Of a stretch of 64,000 nucleotides of DNA, positions 54,601 through 62,170 are shown in pieces. Source of the stretch: Bradyrhizobium lablabi (GTDB lineage: Bacteria; Pseudomonadota; Alphaproteobacteria; Rhizobiales; Xanthobacteraceae); NCBI RefSeq assembly GCF_900141755.1, contig NZ_LT670844.1:3782001-3846000 (forward strand), written 5' to 3'. The notes under the pieces were generated by a model that was not told the origin of the DNA, ran no database searches, and saw only the letters and a program-made list of their open reading frames with translations. The position numbers were made by a program, and so were the translations under genes. The first letter of the stretch is position 1. Each line of letters begins with the position of its first letter.

Positions 54601-54973
54601 GGTGGACCGCCTCAATCATGCATTCGAGCACGGGATCGAAGAATTTCTTTGCAGCCTCGGGGTCGTGATCAGCAAAAAGCTCCATCGAGCCCTTGATATC
54701 GGCGAACAGAACGGTCACCTGTTTGCGCTCGCCATCGATGCCGACCGGTGCGCTCAGGATCTGATCGGCCAGGTGCTGAGGCGTGTAACTCTTCGGCGAG
54801 GCGAAGCGCGGATCGCCCGCAGGCTCTACGGGATGGCCGCATTCGGCGCAGAACTTGGCGGTTGTTGGCACCGCGCGTCCACAACTAGTGCAAGCTCGCG
54901 CCAGCTCTGCTCCACACTGGTCGCAGAACTTCGCCTCAGCAGTGTTCTCGTGCTCGCAGTTTGGACATTTCAT
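51638..54973 (-). CDS. Zinc-ribbon / class III cyclase / AAA ATPase / TPR regulator
   Basis: A 1111-residue cytosolic protein. Two zinc ribbons at the start (CPNCEHENTAEAKFCDQCG at 3-21, then CTSCGRAVPTTAKFCAECG at 28-46). The class III cyclase domain (about 78-265) has VTVLFADIKGSMEL and VMGDGIMAVFG. An AAA-type NTPase follows with Walker A VGEAGVGKSRLV (about 312-323) and YRPEYRD, then TPR-like helical repeats to the C-terminus. This is the LuxR-like/AcyA signalling architecture. The start follows AAGGGCCCGC. The downstream A-T-C gene starts 92 bases after it, giving a probable operon. Confidence 0.9.
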   Translation of the reverse strand: MKCPNCEHENTAEAKFCDQCGAELARACTSCGRAVPTTAKFCAECGHPVEPAGDPRFASPKSYTPQHLADQILSAPVGIDGERKQVTVLFADIKGSMELFADHDPEAAKKFFDPVLECMIEAVHRYEGTVNRVMGDGIMAVFGAPIAREDHAVRACYAALRMQETVTRYSDLVHRSHGLAVEIRVGINSGEIVVYSIGDDLHMDYTVVGQTANLAARMEQMAKAGSVLTTAATFQLAEGYIAMKQLGPMQVKGLTEPVQLYEVTGAGVARTRLQVAAGRGLTRFVGRELELEQLRRVQHLAGRGQGQMVAIVGEAGVGKSRLVREFVHSQYTAEWLVLESKSAPYGRATPYLPVIELLIDYFKISADDSTRSIREKVTEKVLTLDQSLRDAIPPLLDLLDSLDENHPFRSLDPVQHRQYTYQAVVRLLLSESRVRPVVAVFEELHWNDSLSLGLLNEVVVAAQNTRLLLMICYRPEYRDQWRNRPNYHQLHLDPLASESLAEFLQALLGSDPSLDNLKRFLVERSNGNPFFVEEIVRSLIDTGVLEGSHRLARPFSSSEIPPTVQAVLAARIDALPAAEKHLLEEAAVIGPNVPFALLHAISRLKDNELRRLLDNLQAAEFLYLTQLFPDPEYAFKHALTHEVAYSGVLHERRRDIHACVVTAIEKLYADRLGEQVERLAHHAVRGERQEKAVHYLRQAGAKAVGRSALSEARACFEHALGILKLLPESEAALENAFEIRLELRPVLRQLGEVRQMLEHLREAEALAERLKDDHRRGQVCGFMTTVLSTLDELEEAVMTGTRAVDIAQQCGDLGLGVVATSCLEEAYYYRGEYEHVVEIATGSLAALPVELVHEHFGLALPASVFGRAWLIMSLAELGRFAEAAKYEAEAIQLAEQTKHAHTIGWAHLAASMLHLFKGDWVKARLLVDQWLNIPGTLEVAVLLPWAVASSAWTLAQIGEADEALSRVREGERLLELQETRGIVGHSSWAYHALSRALLLIGRLDQARRLGCRSIELARRQPGFKAHALLLLGELATHPDEFDAESGLARYRQALALAELHAMRPLVAHCRLGLGKLFDRIGQPDHARENMTAAAMLYREMDMHFWLEAGWR

Positions 54974-55095
54974 TGCGGGCCCTTGAGCAAAACGCGAGCC
55001 GAATGCTCTACAAGAGTAGCGTCGCGAACGATCGGTAACAAGTGATATGTTCCCCTTCAAACGAGTTCGCCCATACGCCACCCCGGCCAGGTATC

Positions 55096-55513
55096 GGACC
55101 GACCACCCACCCCGATGCCGGTACCAGGGACCCGTTCGAAACGCAGCCCAGATAAATCGGCCTGTAACTTTCGCGAAACCAACTGCGAGAATCAGGAAGT
55201 AATCGTTGTAGACCCACAGCGACGAGCGAATGTGCTAGGCTACGGGCTGCCCATCCACCAACGAACCACACCACCATCAAACCATAATAGCTTCTAATCT
55301 GAGGAATGCAGGCGCTCGAGGATGTTATGATTTCATGGTGCGATGTTGGCGCCTAACTGCCAAGTCCGCGGGACGATCCGCGTAGTGGACCGGCCACCAA
55401 ATCCGGCCCTATTACCGGGGACCCGTTCGATATGCAGCCTATGAAATTGCCATGTAAATTTGGTGCAACATCGCTCATGTTGTGAACCATCTCCCACGAC
55501 ACCATTAAACCAT
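55096..55513. repeat. Diverged direct repeats in a 620-base non-coding region
   Basis: Unit A (about 55096-55284) and unit B (about 55387-55513) share GGGACCCGTTCGA followed by CGCAGCC or TGCAGCC, and both end with CACCAT(C/T)AAACCAT. Between them lies an unrelated hairpin-like stretch (GGCGC...GGCGCC around 55310-55352). No coding sequence with a ribosome site was found in 54974-55593. Function is unknown; they may be remnants of a mobile sequence. Confidence 0.55.
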
Positions 55514-55593
55514 CAGACACCCAATCCCCGGCGCAGGAACGCCGTTCGATGCTACGATGGTGTTAGGGGGCTGCTAGCAAAAAGCATCTCTTC

Positions 55594-55827
55594 CTAGTCC
55601 GAAGCTGCCTCTGGTGGCCACACGGCCGGCAAACCCAATATATCTGCTAGGCTCTCACCGTCGGTTGGCGCGACCTTGTCCGGCTTGTATTCAAAGCCCG
55701 GTAACCCCAGGAGGCCATCCGGAAGTGGTCTTTCCGTCCAGGGATTGCGGACGAGGATTGGCCGCCAACGCTCGTCTCTCAAATCCCAGAGATGTGGTTT
55801 TGGCAAAATGTGAGACGAAAAAGCCAA
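55594..55827 (-). other. Orphan open frame downstream of truncated ABM gene
   Basis: A 77-codon frame on the minus strand (ending ADILGLPAVWPPEAASD) overlaps the ABM fragment in a different frame and is rich in Pro/Leu/Trp. It may be the C-terminal remnant of another gene joined by deletion. No family recognised. Listed only because it occupies the rest of the gap. Confidence 0.3.
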
Positions 55828-55936
55828 TCGTGTTCGGTTCGTTGATGCGGACGTTTTCGGCGACTTGCAGCAGGGCCTGGCGCATAGTGTCTTCGTGACC
55901 CTTCTTGGCGCGGATAACGGCAGTAATCGTCAGCAT
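55691..55936 (-). pseudogene. Truncated ABM-family monooxygenase
   Basis: The first about 46 residues (MLTITAVIRAKKGHEDTM, then NEPNTIGFFVSHFAK) match the N-terminal half of ABM (antibiotic biosynthesis monooxygenase) barrels, which are usually near 95-100 residues. After SHFAK the sequence turns into arginine-rich non-homologous residues, and the expected second half is absent. The start is still intact with AAAGGG upstream. Probably truncated by a deletion or insertion. Confidence 0.65.
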
Positions 55937-56130
55937 ATCAGCCCTTTCCCATGATAGACTTCCGTCGGCGATCGGACGCCTTGACCGACGAACGATTCGG
56001 CATATCGCCGCAACTCAACGGTCGCTCATGTTAACGCTCGCGGGACGATGCCCGCAACCGGGGCCGAACGGCAGACATCGCTCCGCCGAGGGTCGAAAAT
56101 GACGACGCACCAACAGAAAGCGAAGCCCGT

Positions 56131-56331
56131 ATGAGTGAGCGACTTGAGACGCTGCAAAAGGCGCGGGAGCGCATGGTCGAGGACCGCGACGCCTTCGCAA
56201 AAACCCTGGCCGCGCCGTTCGACCGCGACAAGGCCGAGCGGGCGCGGCTCAAATTCATCGAGACCCAGGCCTTGATCGACGCCATCGACCGCGCCATCGC
56301 CGGCGAGCGGACCGTGCCGGGCGCGGCGTAA
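56131..56331 (+). CDS. Small helical hypothetical protein
   Basis: A 66-residue alpha-helical, charged protein (MSERLETLQKARERMVEDRD then KAERARLKFIETQALIDAIDRA), probably a coiled-coil. Its ribosome site is weak (GAAGCCC). It converges on the DUF1428 gene, 6 bases apart. Function unknown. Confidence 0.55.
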   Translation: MSERLETLQKARERMVEDRDAFAKTLAAPFDRDKAERARLKFIETQALIDAIDRAIAGERTVPGAA

Positions 56332-56337
56332 GCCCCT

Positions 56338-56697
56338 TTACGCCTTCACGAGGCTTTCGAAGCCGCCATAAATCATCCGCTTGGCGTCGAACGGCAACGA
56401 CTTGGTGTCCATCATGCCGGCCAGCCGCTTGTCGGCCATCACCTTGGCATTGACGCGGTCGCGTTGCGCGCGCGACTTGTAGGTGATCCAGGAGAAGATC
56501 ACGGTTTCGCCGGGCTTGAGCTTGACGCTGCGCGGAAACGAGGTGCGCTTTCCGACCTTGACGTCCTCGGCCACCCATTCGCGGTAATCCAGCGCGCCAT
56601 GCTCGCGCCAAACCTTGCCGGCCTTCTTCGCCATGGTGCGGTAAGCTTCCAGATTCTTCTTCGGAACCGCGACGATAAATCCATCGACGTAAGACAT
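56338..56697 (-). CDS. DUF1428 family protein
   Basis: A 119-residue small ferredoxin-like-fold protein of family DUF1428 (SYVDGFIVAVPKKNLEAYR, WREHGALDYREWVAED, VIFSWITYKSRAQRD). I chose the ATG at 56697 since GGGAGG stands 7 bases before it; ATGs at 56703 and 56712 are alternatives. No known reaction; often seen near stress or detoxification genes. Confidence 0.88.
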   Translation of the reverse strand: MSYVDGFIVAVPKKNLEAYRTMAKKAGKVWREHGALDYREWVAEDVKVGKRTSFPRSVKLKPGETVIFSWITYKSRAQRDRVNAKVMADKRLAGMMDTKSLPFDAKRMIYGGFESLVKA

Positions 56698-56799
56698 CCG
56701 CATTCCTCCCATTATCGCCCGAGCGTCGCGCGCAATTGTGGATTATGTCTGGCAGCAGGCAGTGCCTGGCGCTGGCTCATACGGGTCGCGCATCAGCCC

Positions 56800-57984
56800 T
56801 CAGGCAGCGCGAGGTACGTGCTTGCCCGCGAGCACGGTTTCGGCGGGAAACAGCCGCTGGCGACCGGTGCGCGTGCCCTTGTAGTTATCGAGGAATTCGA
56901 ACGACCCGTCCCGCAACTCGAGCATCGCCACATCGGCCGGCGCGCCCACATTGATGGTGCCGCGGTCATCGAACGAGGGGAAGCAACGCGCCGCGTTGAC
57001 GGTAGCGCAGGCGATGATCTGGCTCAGCGGCATACCAAACATGATGAATTTCGACATGACGTTCGGAAGATCGACGACGCCCGAGGTCTTCGACGCCGTG
57101 TTCCAGTCGGTGGAGAAGGTGTCGGGCCACAGGCCCTGCCGGGTCGCCTTCTCGACCGTATCCCAATCGAAGTGATCGGCGACCCCGTTGCCGAAATCGA
57201 AGATGATGCCGCGCCGGCGCGCCGCCATCACCTCCGGCAGCAAAATACCCTTGTCGTCGAGGATGCCGTTCGTCCCCGGTGCATACATGTGCGTGACGAT
57301 GTCGCCGCGCTTGAGCAGGGCAAGAATGGCACGCAACGGCGAGTAGTTCTGGCCGATATGGATCATGACCGGAAGATTGAACGGCGCGGCGGCCTCCTGC
57401 GCGCGCCGCAGCGCTTCGAGGTCGTTGGCGCCCGCGACGTTGTCCGACAGGCGCGCCTTGACGCCCACGACGACGTCACGATTACGCTCGATGGCCCCTC
57501 GCGCCAGGGCCACGTTGGCGGCGTTGATATCGTGTAGCTCGCCGCCGGGAGCGATGACGCCGGTGCGCGCGATATTGACGAGGCAACGGCCGATCTGCGG
57601 CGCGCCGCGCGCGACCGCGGCAACGGCATCCATGTTATCCGCGCCGCCGGTGCCGGCATCGACCCAGCCGGTCACGCCGTCCTGCAGGCACATCGGCGGA
57701 CCCTCCTTGCTGCGGCCGGCATGGGTGTGGATGTCGATCAAGCCCGGAGCGACGATCTTGCCGCGCGCATCGATGGTCTCGGTAGCGTCGGCGGCGATGC
57801 CGGCTTCGACCGCCGCGATCCTGCCGCCCGAGATCGCCACGTCGCGGATGGCGTCGAGCCCGGCCGAAGGGTCGATGACGCGCCCACCTTTGATGACGAG
57901 ATCATAGCTCGCAGCGTGCGCCCTTGAAATGGGGGCAAACAGCGCAGCGCCGGTGGCGCAGACCATTTGGCGTCGATTCATCAC
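56800..57984 (-). CDS. Tat-exported amidohydrolase/deacetylase family metallohydrolase
   Basis: A 394-residue amidohydrolase with a possible twin-arginine signal (NRRQMVCATGAALFAPISRA). Metal motif PGLIDIHTHAG gives HxH; further sites are the Lys in VVGVKARLSD, His in MIHIGQNYS and THMYAPG, and Asp in FSTDWNT. It resembles the Atu3266/EF0837 deacetylase group that acts on N- or O-acyl substrates. The start is GTG at 57984 or ATG at 57981; both follow GGAGGAAACG. Periplasmic location is inferred from the signal. Confidence 0.88.
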   Translation of the reverse strand: MMNRRQMVCATGAALFAPISRAHAASYDLVIKGGRVIDPSAGLDAIRDVAISGGRIAAVEAGIAADATETIDARGKIVAPGLIDIHTHAGRSKEGPPMCLQDGVTGWVDAGTGGADNMDAVAAVARGAPQIGRCLVNIARTGVIAPGGELHDINAANVALARGAIERNRDVVVGVKARLSDNVAGANDLEALRRAQEAAAPFNLPVMIHIGQNYSPLRAILALLKRGDIVTHMYAPGTNGILDDKGILLPEVMAARRRGIIFDFGNGVADHFDWDTVEKATRQGLWPDTFSTDWNTASKTSGVVDLPNVMSKFIMFGMPLSQIIACATVNAARCFPSFDDRGTINVGAPADVAMLELRDGSFEFLDNYKGTRTGRQRLFPAETVLAGKHVPRAA

Positions 57985-58074
57985 GGTCGTTTCCTCCCTC
58001 GCTGGAATTCTACCAGTCGTGTTTTACGGGTCAGCTTCGTATGATTGGCCGACGGCAGCAGCGCATTGCCCCGC

Positions 58075-59391
58075 TCACGCTGCGACCCCCATTCGCAAGC
58101 GCGTGTCGCGCAACGAGGGCCGGCGATGCAGGCGGCGGTCGAGCAGGTCGCGCGCCTTGGCGGGCTCGCCGCTGTTCATCAGAGCGATCAGCAGTGTGTC
58201 CTCGATCATTTCGCGCTGGGCATGGCTGCCGCCGATGCGCACCACGTCCGCGGCCACCGGCTCCAATATCTCCGCGCATGTCCGATAGTTTTCCTCGGCA
58301 AAGGCGCGCGCCGCGCGGCAGATATCCGGCACCACGGGGCCTGCCGGAAGCTTGCCCTGATGGCGCCGCGCCTCGAGATCGGCAATGCGCGCCTCCAGCG
58401 CGCTCCAGTTTCCGGTCATGGCCGTCAATAGCGCCATGTGGACATCGACAAACGAATTGCCGGTTTTCGGAAACCACCCCCCGGCGTGATCGGCAAGATC
58501 GCGCCAGACATCGCGTTGCACCGGATGGCCGGAGGCCTGCAGCCGCCACAACAGCGAAACGCCGTCGGTCATGACATTGAGCGGCGGAGCCGGATTGATC
58601 TTCGGCTGGATGCGTTCGGCATAGATGCTGCTCGCTCGCTCAGTGTCACCGTTTTCCAACGCCAATAACGCCTGATGCCATGCGACATGGCCATAGAGCA
58701 ATCCGGAGCGGTCATAGACCGGCAGCCAACCCGCGATCAGGTTCTCGGCATCCAGCACTGAGCCGTCTTCGAACATCGCATGCGTCAATGCATGAAGGGC
58801 GTGGGCGTTCTTGCGTCTTTGATCAAAGGCACGCTGGGTGATCCGCCGTCCGGCCTCGACATCGCCGTTTTCGGTGTGCGACCAGCCGAGGAAGGTCAGG
58901 AACCACCAGTCCTCGCCATAATGATGCTTGTGCCGCTCGCACAGATCGACGCGGGCCTGATCGTGGTCCGCCATCCCGGAGAAAGCGAACAGGCCGAAGG
59001 CGCCGAGCGGCAGCGACATGATCAGGGCATCACGCGGCCAACGGTCGAGATGATCGAGCGTCAGTTCGAGCGCCCTCGCCGGTTGGCCTTCCGTCGTCAG
59101 CGCCAGGATTTCGACATGGCTCTTCTCCCGCGCGCTGCCATTGCGCGCGACAAGCGCGCGCGCAATGGCGGCCTTTTTCCGGGCCTGCTGCATTTCGGCG
59201 TAGATCAAATGAGCCCGCGCGCGGGCAGCAAGGGCCAGTGCGAAATCACCGTCCGCCTCGATCGCGCTATCCAGCGCCTGCGCGGCACCGGGCCAGGCCG
59301 ACTGCAAGAGGTCGATGCCCTCGCGGTAGCGCTGCGCCGCCGTTTCGCTTTGGGTTGAAAGGCCTAAGCCATATCGATCTTCAAAAGCCAT
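58075..59391 (-). CDS. TPR-repeat protein, TTC38-like
   Basis: A 438-residue tetratricopeptide-type protein resembling the TTC38 family: YGLGLSTQSETAAQRYREG, HHYGEDWWFLTFLGWSHTENG and NAHALHALTHAMFEDG. The ATG at 59391 follows GGAGGGACC; a 7-residue-longer form to 59412 would overlap the upstream gene. No catalytic domain is visible; it probably serves as a protein-protein scaffold. It follows the nucleotidyltransferase gene by 17 bases. Confidence 0.85.
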   Translation of the reverse strand: MAFEDRYGLGLSTQSETAAQRYREGIDLLQSAWPGAAQALDSAIEADGDFALALAARARAHLIYAEMQQARKKAAIARALVARNGSAREKSHVEILALTTEGQPARALELTLDHLDRWPRDALIMSLPLGAFGLFAFSGMADHDQARVDLCERHKHHYGEDWWFLTFLGWSHTENGDVEAGRRITQRAFDQRRKNAHALHALTHAMFEDGSVLDAENLIAGWLPVYDRSGLLYGHVAWHQALLALENGDTERASSIYAERIQPKINPAPPLNVMTDGVSLLWRLQASGHPVQRDVWRDLADHAGGWFPKTGNSFVDVHMALLTAMTGNWSALEARIADLEARRHQGKLPAGPVVPDICRAARAFAEENYRTCAEILEPVAADVVRIGGSHAQREMIEDTLLIALMNSGEPAKARDLLDRRLHRRPSLRDTRLRMGVAA

Positions 59392-59408
59392 CGGGTCCCT
59401 CCGAGATA

Positions 59409-60092
59409 TCAACCTCGATCTGCAATATGTCTGGCAGCAGGCGACGGCCCCCGACGCCGGCTTGTATTGGTCGCGCAGCCGCGGGGCAAACTCGAATTGG
59501 AGATGACTGTCGCCTCGAGGTCGGAGGCCCGGCGCAGAAACCCGCTGCCGCGTTCATACAGCAATACCGATCGGTCGGCAGCGAGCGCGCCAGGTTCGAG
59601 CACAAATCCTTCGTGCTGTTTCAGAAACAACTCGCGTCCGCATCCAGGCGTAAGGCATTCGACCTTTCCCTTCGGACATTGCGCAAAGGTGCAGAGCCGG
59701 CCGAGGTAATCGGCCCAGCCCTCGCCGAACAAGAAAATGTCGACCTGGTGGTGAGCGACGCCGATGCCGCTTTGCTCATGGAGATCGATCACGGCCCGGC
59801 CGCGGGCCCGATTAAGAGCAGACAGATTGTCGAGGCGATCGATCGCTATGGCGAGGTCGATGTCTCCACACTCGTGGAGGATTTCGATCCCGTGACGTCT
59901 GAAGGGTTGAAAGCGTGGAACTTCACGAACCAGCGGCTGGGCCAACGAGCCGAACAACGCGACCGCGCGTACCTCCGGGACCTTTGCCAAATCTGCCGCT
60001 ATTGCGTCTGCGGCGCGCCGGAATCCGACCTGCCGCGCGACCATGAGGCGATCCTGTTCCGCGACTTGTCGGCGGGTGGGCTTGCTGGGCAC
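59409..60092 (-). CDS. Nucleotidyltransferase-domain protein
   Basis: A 227-residue protein of the MNT-type nucleotidyltransferase superfamily: LFGSLAQP (GS motif) and CGDIDLAIAID (DxD). A bacterial minimal-nucleotidyltransferase fold is likely, but the C-terminal Arg/Ser-rich tail (SRRRGPSPAARH) looks unlike the family and may be a frameshifted extension. Start is GTG at 60092; an ATG at 60044 is an alternative. An antitoxin-type HEPN partner is not present, so a toxin-antitoxin role is not supported. Confidence 0.7.
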   Translation of the reverse strand: MPSKPTRRQVAEQDRLMVARQVGFRRAADAIAADLAKVPEVRAVALFGSLAQPLVREVPRFQPFRRHGIEILHECGDIDLAIAIDRLDNLSALNRARGRAVIDLHEQSGIGVAHHQVDIFLFGEGWADYLGRLCTFAQCPKGKVECLTPGCGRELFLKQHEGFVLEPGALAADRSVLLYERGSGFLRRASDLEATVISNSSLPRGCATNTSRRRGPSPAARHIADRG

Positions 60093-60211
60093 GGTTTTGA
60101 GAGCCGTTCTTGAGCGACCAAATGCCTCTTGAGGCTACATCGGAAGTCGCCAAAGCAAAAGCTTCCTTACATCCCTACCGAGTGTCCCAATAGGATTGGG
60201 CCGTAGTCTTA

Positions 60212-60333
60212 GTCTTTGCGAGGAGCAAAGCGAACGAAGCAATCCAGCTTCTGCGCCGGTTCATCAAGGCTGGATTGCTTCGCGGAGCCCGTCATCCCGC
60301 GCGCGTTCGCGCGACCCGTTGGTTCGCAATGAC
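60212..60333. repeat. Palindromic intergenic repeat, GTCATTGCGAG family, copy 2
   Basis: Left end GTCTTTGCGAGGAGC (60212 on) and right end GTTCGCAATGAC (to 60333) resemble the ends of copy 1 at 17681-17767. The shared inner segments GAAGCAATCCAGCTT and GGCTGGATTGCTTCG are present. A further 35-base stretch with GCGCGCGTTCGCGCG hairpin is inserted in the right half. It lies between the nucleotidyltransferase and DUF899 genes. Confidence 0.8.
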
Positions 60334-60370
60334 GATCCCACGGAACTCAGCTCTGGCAGCACGCGGCCGT

Positions 60371-61084
60371 TCACGCTTCCGGTTTATACTGGTCGCGCAG
60401 CCGCAGCCAGTCCATCGGATAGGGCAGGCCTTCTTCGTGGCGGCCGAGCGGGGTCAGATCGAGATAGTGATAGGTGGCGTTCATCATGTCGAGGCCGCGG
60501 GCAAAGCATGAATAGGTGTGGAAGATGTTGCCGGCTTCATCGCGGTAAAACACGCTGATCCCGGGCGCTTCCTCGACGCCGAAGCCCGAGGTGCCGAAAT
60601 TATACACCTTGGCTTGCGACTTGATCTGCTCCGGCGTGAACGACACGGCGTAGTCGTAGTTGAAATCGTTGCCGGCCGAAGAGAGCCAGTCGAAGGTCCA
60701 GCCCATCCGCGCCTTGAACGCGTCGAGCTTTGATAGCGGCGCGCGCGAGATCGCGACCAGCGTGGTGTCGCGCGCGGCCAGATGCGGGGTGATGCGCTCA
60801 AAACCGTCGGCCCAGAACGAGCAGCTCTTGCAGCCCTCGTTCCAGTCGGGCGCGAACATGAAATGCTGCACCACCAACTGGCTGCGCCCCTTGAACAGAT
60901 CGGCCAGCGTCAGTTTGCCGTTCGGCCCGTCGAACAGATAGGCCTTGTCGACCTTGACCCAAGGCAGCGCGCGCCGTTCCTCGCTCAGCCGGTCGCGGGC
61001 GCGGGTATATTCCTTCTCATGCGCCATATGGAGCTTGCGGGCTTCGATCCATTCCTCACGCGAGACGATTTTGTGCGGTTGCAT
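60371..61084 (-). CDS. DUF899 thioredoxin-fold protein
   Basis: A 237-residue protein of the DUF899 family with thioredoxin-like fold: KVDKAYLFDGPNGKLTLAD, QHFMFAPDWNEGCKSCSFWADGF (residues given in part, CKSC motif) and GVEEAPGISVFYRDEAGN. The CxxC could be redox-active. It is the last gene of the ArsR-SRPBCC-DUF899 operon, starting 26 bases after SRPBCC, an arrangement commonly linked with detoxification under ArsR control. Confidence 0.92.
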   Translation of the reverse strand: MQPHKIVSREEWIEARKLHMAHEKEYTRARDRLSEERRALPWVKVDKAYLFDGPNGKLTLADLFKGRSQLVVQHFMFAPDWNEGCKSCSFWADGFERITPHLAARDTTLVAISRAPLSKLDAFKARMGWTFDWLSSAGNDFNYDYAVSFTPEQIKSQAKVYNFGTSGFGVEEAPGISVFYRDEAGNIFHTYSCFARGLDMMNATYHYLDLTPLGRHEEGLPYPMDWLRLRDQYKPEA

Positions 61085-61110
61085 GATACGCTCCTCTATG
61101 TTGAGACATT

Positions 61111-61569
61111 TCAGGCGACGAATTTTTCGAGCTTTTCGAGCGCGCCGGTCCAGCCGCGCTCGTGCCCATCGCGGGCGGCCTGATCGAACAGCTGCTCGTG
61201 CAAAAGCGTGAGCAGCGTGCCCTCGCCATCGGATTTCAGCGACACTGTCACCAGCGATTCGCGTTCCGGCGTCGAATGCCAGGCCCAGCTGAATACCAGC
61301 CGCTCATTCGGCACCACCTCGTGATAGACGCCGCCGACCTCGTAATACTCGTCATCGGTGGAGAAACTGACGCAAAAACGGCCACCGATCCGGGCGTCGA
61401 TGTCGGCGTGGAACGAGCCGGGCTTGGCGTCCGCGCGTCCGAACCACCGGATTATTTTTTGCGGGTCGGTCCACGCCGCGAAGACTTTCGCCGGCGGGGC
61501 GTTGAGACGGCGTTTGAAGCTGAGGCTCGGCCTGGTGACGTCGGCGGCAGCGTCTGATTTGGTTGCCAT
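61111..61569 (-). CDS. SRPBCC (AHSA1-like) protein
   Basis: A 152-residue START/Bet v 1-fold protein of the AHSA1/CalC group: RRLNAPPAKVFAAWTDPQKI, FGRADAKPGSFHAD, YYEVGGVYHEVVPNERLVFSW, HERGWTGALEKLEKFV. The ATG at 61569 follows GGAGGAAGA. It overlaps the upstream ArsR gene by 118 bases in another frame. These proteins bind hydrophobic ligands; exact ligand unknown. Confidence 0.9.
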   Translation of the reverse strand: MATKSDAAADVTRPSLSFKRRLNAPPAKVFAAWTDPQKIIRWFGRADAKPGSFHADIDARIGGRFCVSFSTDDEYYEVGGVYHEVVPNERLVFSWAWHSTPERESLVTVSLKSDGEGTLLTLLHEQLFDQAARDGHERGWTGALEKLEKFVA

Positions 61570-61898
61570 TCTTCTTCCTCCACAAACGCGGCAAGCCGGT
61601 CGAGACCTTCGGACCAGAAGCGCTGGTAGCGATTGAGCCAGTCCATCGCCTGCTCCATTGGCGCGGTGGTCAAGCGGCACGCCACAATGCGCCCGGTCTT
61701 GGCGCGCGCGACCAGCCCGGCGTCCGACAGCACGTCGAGATGCTTCATGATCGCCGGCAGCGACATCGCAAAGGGCTGCGCGAGTTCGCTCACCGAGATC
61801 GAATCTCGTTTGCCGAGCCGGGCCAGCAGCGCCCGCCGGGTCGGGTCCGCCAGCGCGGCAAAGGTGCGGTCCAGGGCCTCATCGCTATACTTAACCAT
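61452..61898 (-). CDS. ArsR family transcriptional regulator
   Basis: Winged-helix repressor, 148 residues from the ATG at 61898 (an upstream start at 61946 is possible). Core: FAALADPTRRALLARLGKRD, LAQPFAMSLPAIMKHLDVLSDAGLV, RIVACRLTTAPMEQA. Metal-binding cysteines of classic ArsR are absent, placing it in the group that regulates SRPBCC genes. The basic tail (PRRRKSSRRGPTRKK) is encoded within the start of the SRPBCC gene, a long overlap of 118 bases. Confidence 0.92.
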   Translation of the reverse strand: MVKYSDEALDRTFAALADPTRRALLARLGKRDSISVSELAQPFAMSLPAIMKHLDVLSDAGLVARAKTGRIVACRLTTAPMEQAMDWLNRYQRFWSEGLDRLAAFVEEEEWQPNQTLPPTSPGRASASNAVSTPRRRKSSRRGPTRKK

Positions 61899-62000
61899 GT
61901 GGTTTAGTATAGCGGCAAACCAAAAGGCGTCAAGAGTTCTCTTCACGTTCGCGGGAAAGCGATCGCGGCATGATAGCTAAGACCGCCGCTAATCTTTTCT

Positions 62001-62137
62001 CGTCATCACCCGCGAAGGCGGGTGATCCAGTATCCCGGAGCAGGTGCGATAGAGCCGAGAAGCCGCGGCGTACTGTATACCCCGCTGGAGCCTGTCATCG
62101 GGCTCGCCGAAGGCGAGACCCGGCGGCGGGGTATGAC
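62001..62137. repeat. Composite palindromic intergenic element
   Basis: CGTCAT near 62001 and ATGACG near 62133 mark the ends. Inside are ATCACCCGCGAAGGCGGGTGAT (hairpin 62005-62026, arms ATCACCCGC and GCGGGTGAT), GTATACCCCGC paired with GCGGGGTATGAC, and CGGGCTCGCCGAAGGCGAGACCCG (62099-62122). It lies between the ArsR start and the DUF3551 gene end and includes no ribosome site or codon structure. Confidence 0.75.
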
Positions 62138-62170
62138 GATCGGATTTGGTTCGTCCGCCCTCAATCCTCA

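Noticed and set aside
55081..55560. CRISPR array
   Set aside because: The repeats are only two, diverged and irregularly spaced, with no cas genes in the window.
45722..55936. Copy of the tRNA-Arg 3' end as an attachment site
   Set aside because: I looked for a repeat of the T-arm and acceptor end downstream and saw none within the window; no integrase was found either.
59409..60092. MNT/HEPN-type toxin-antitoxin system
   Set aside because: The nucleotidyltransferase lacks an adjacent HEPN gene; its neighbour is a large TPR protein.
59238..60113. 291-codon plus-strand frame over the nucleotidyltransferase
   Set aside because: No motif is present; the minus strand shows GS and DxD nucleotidyltransferase signatures.
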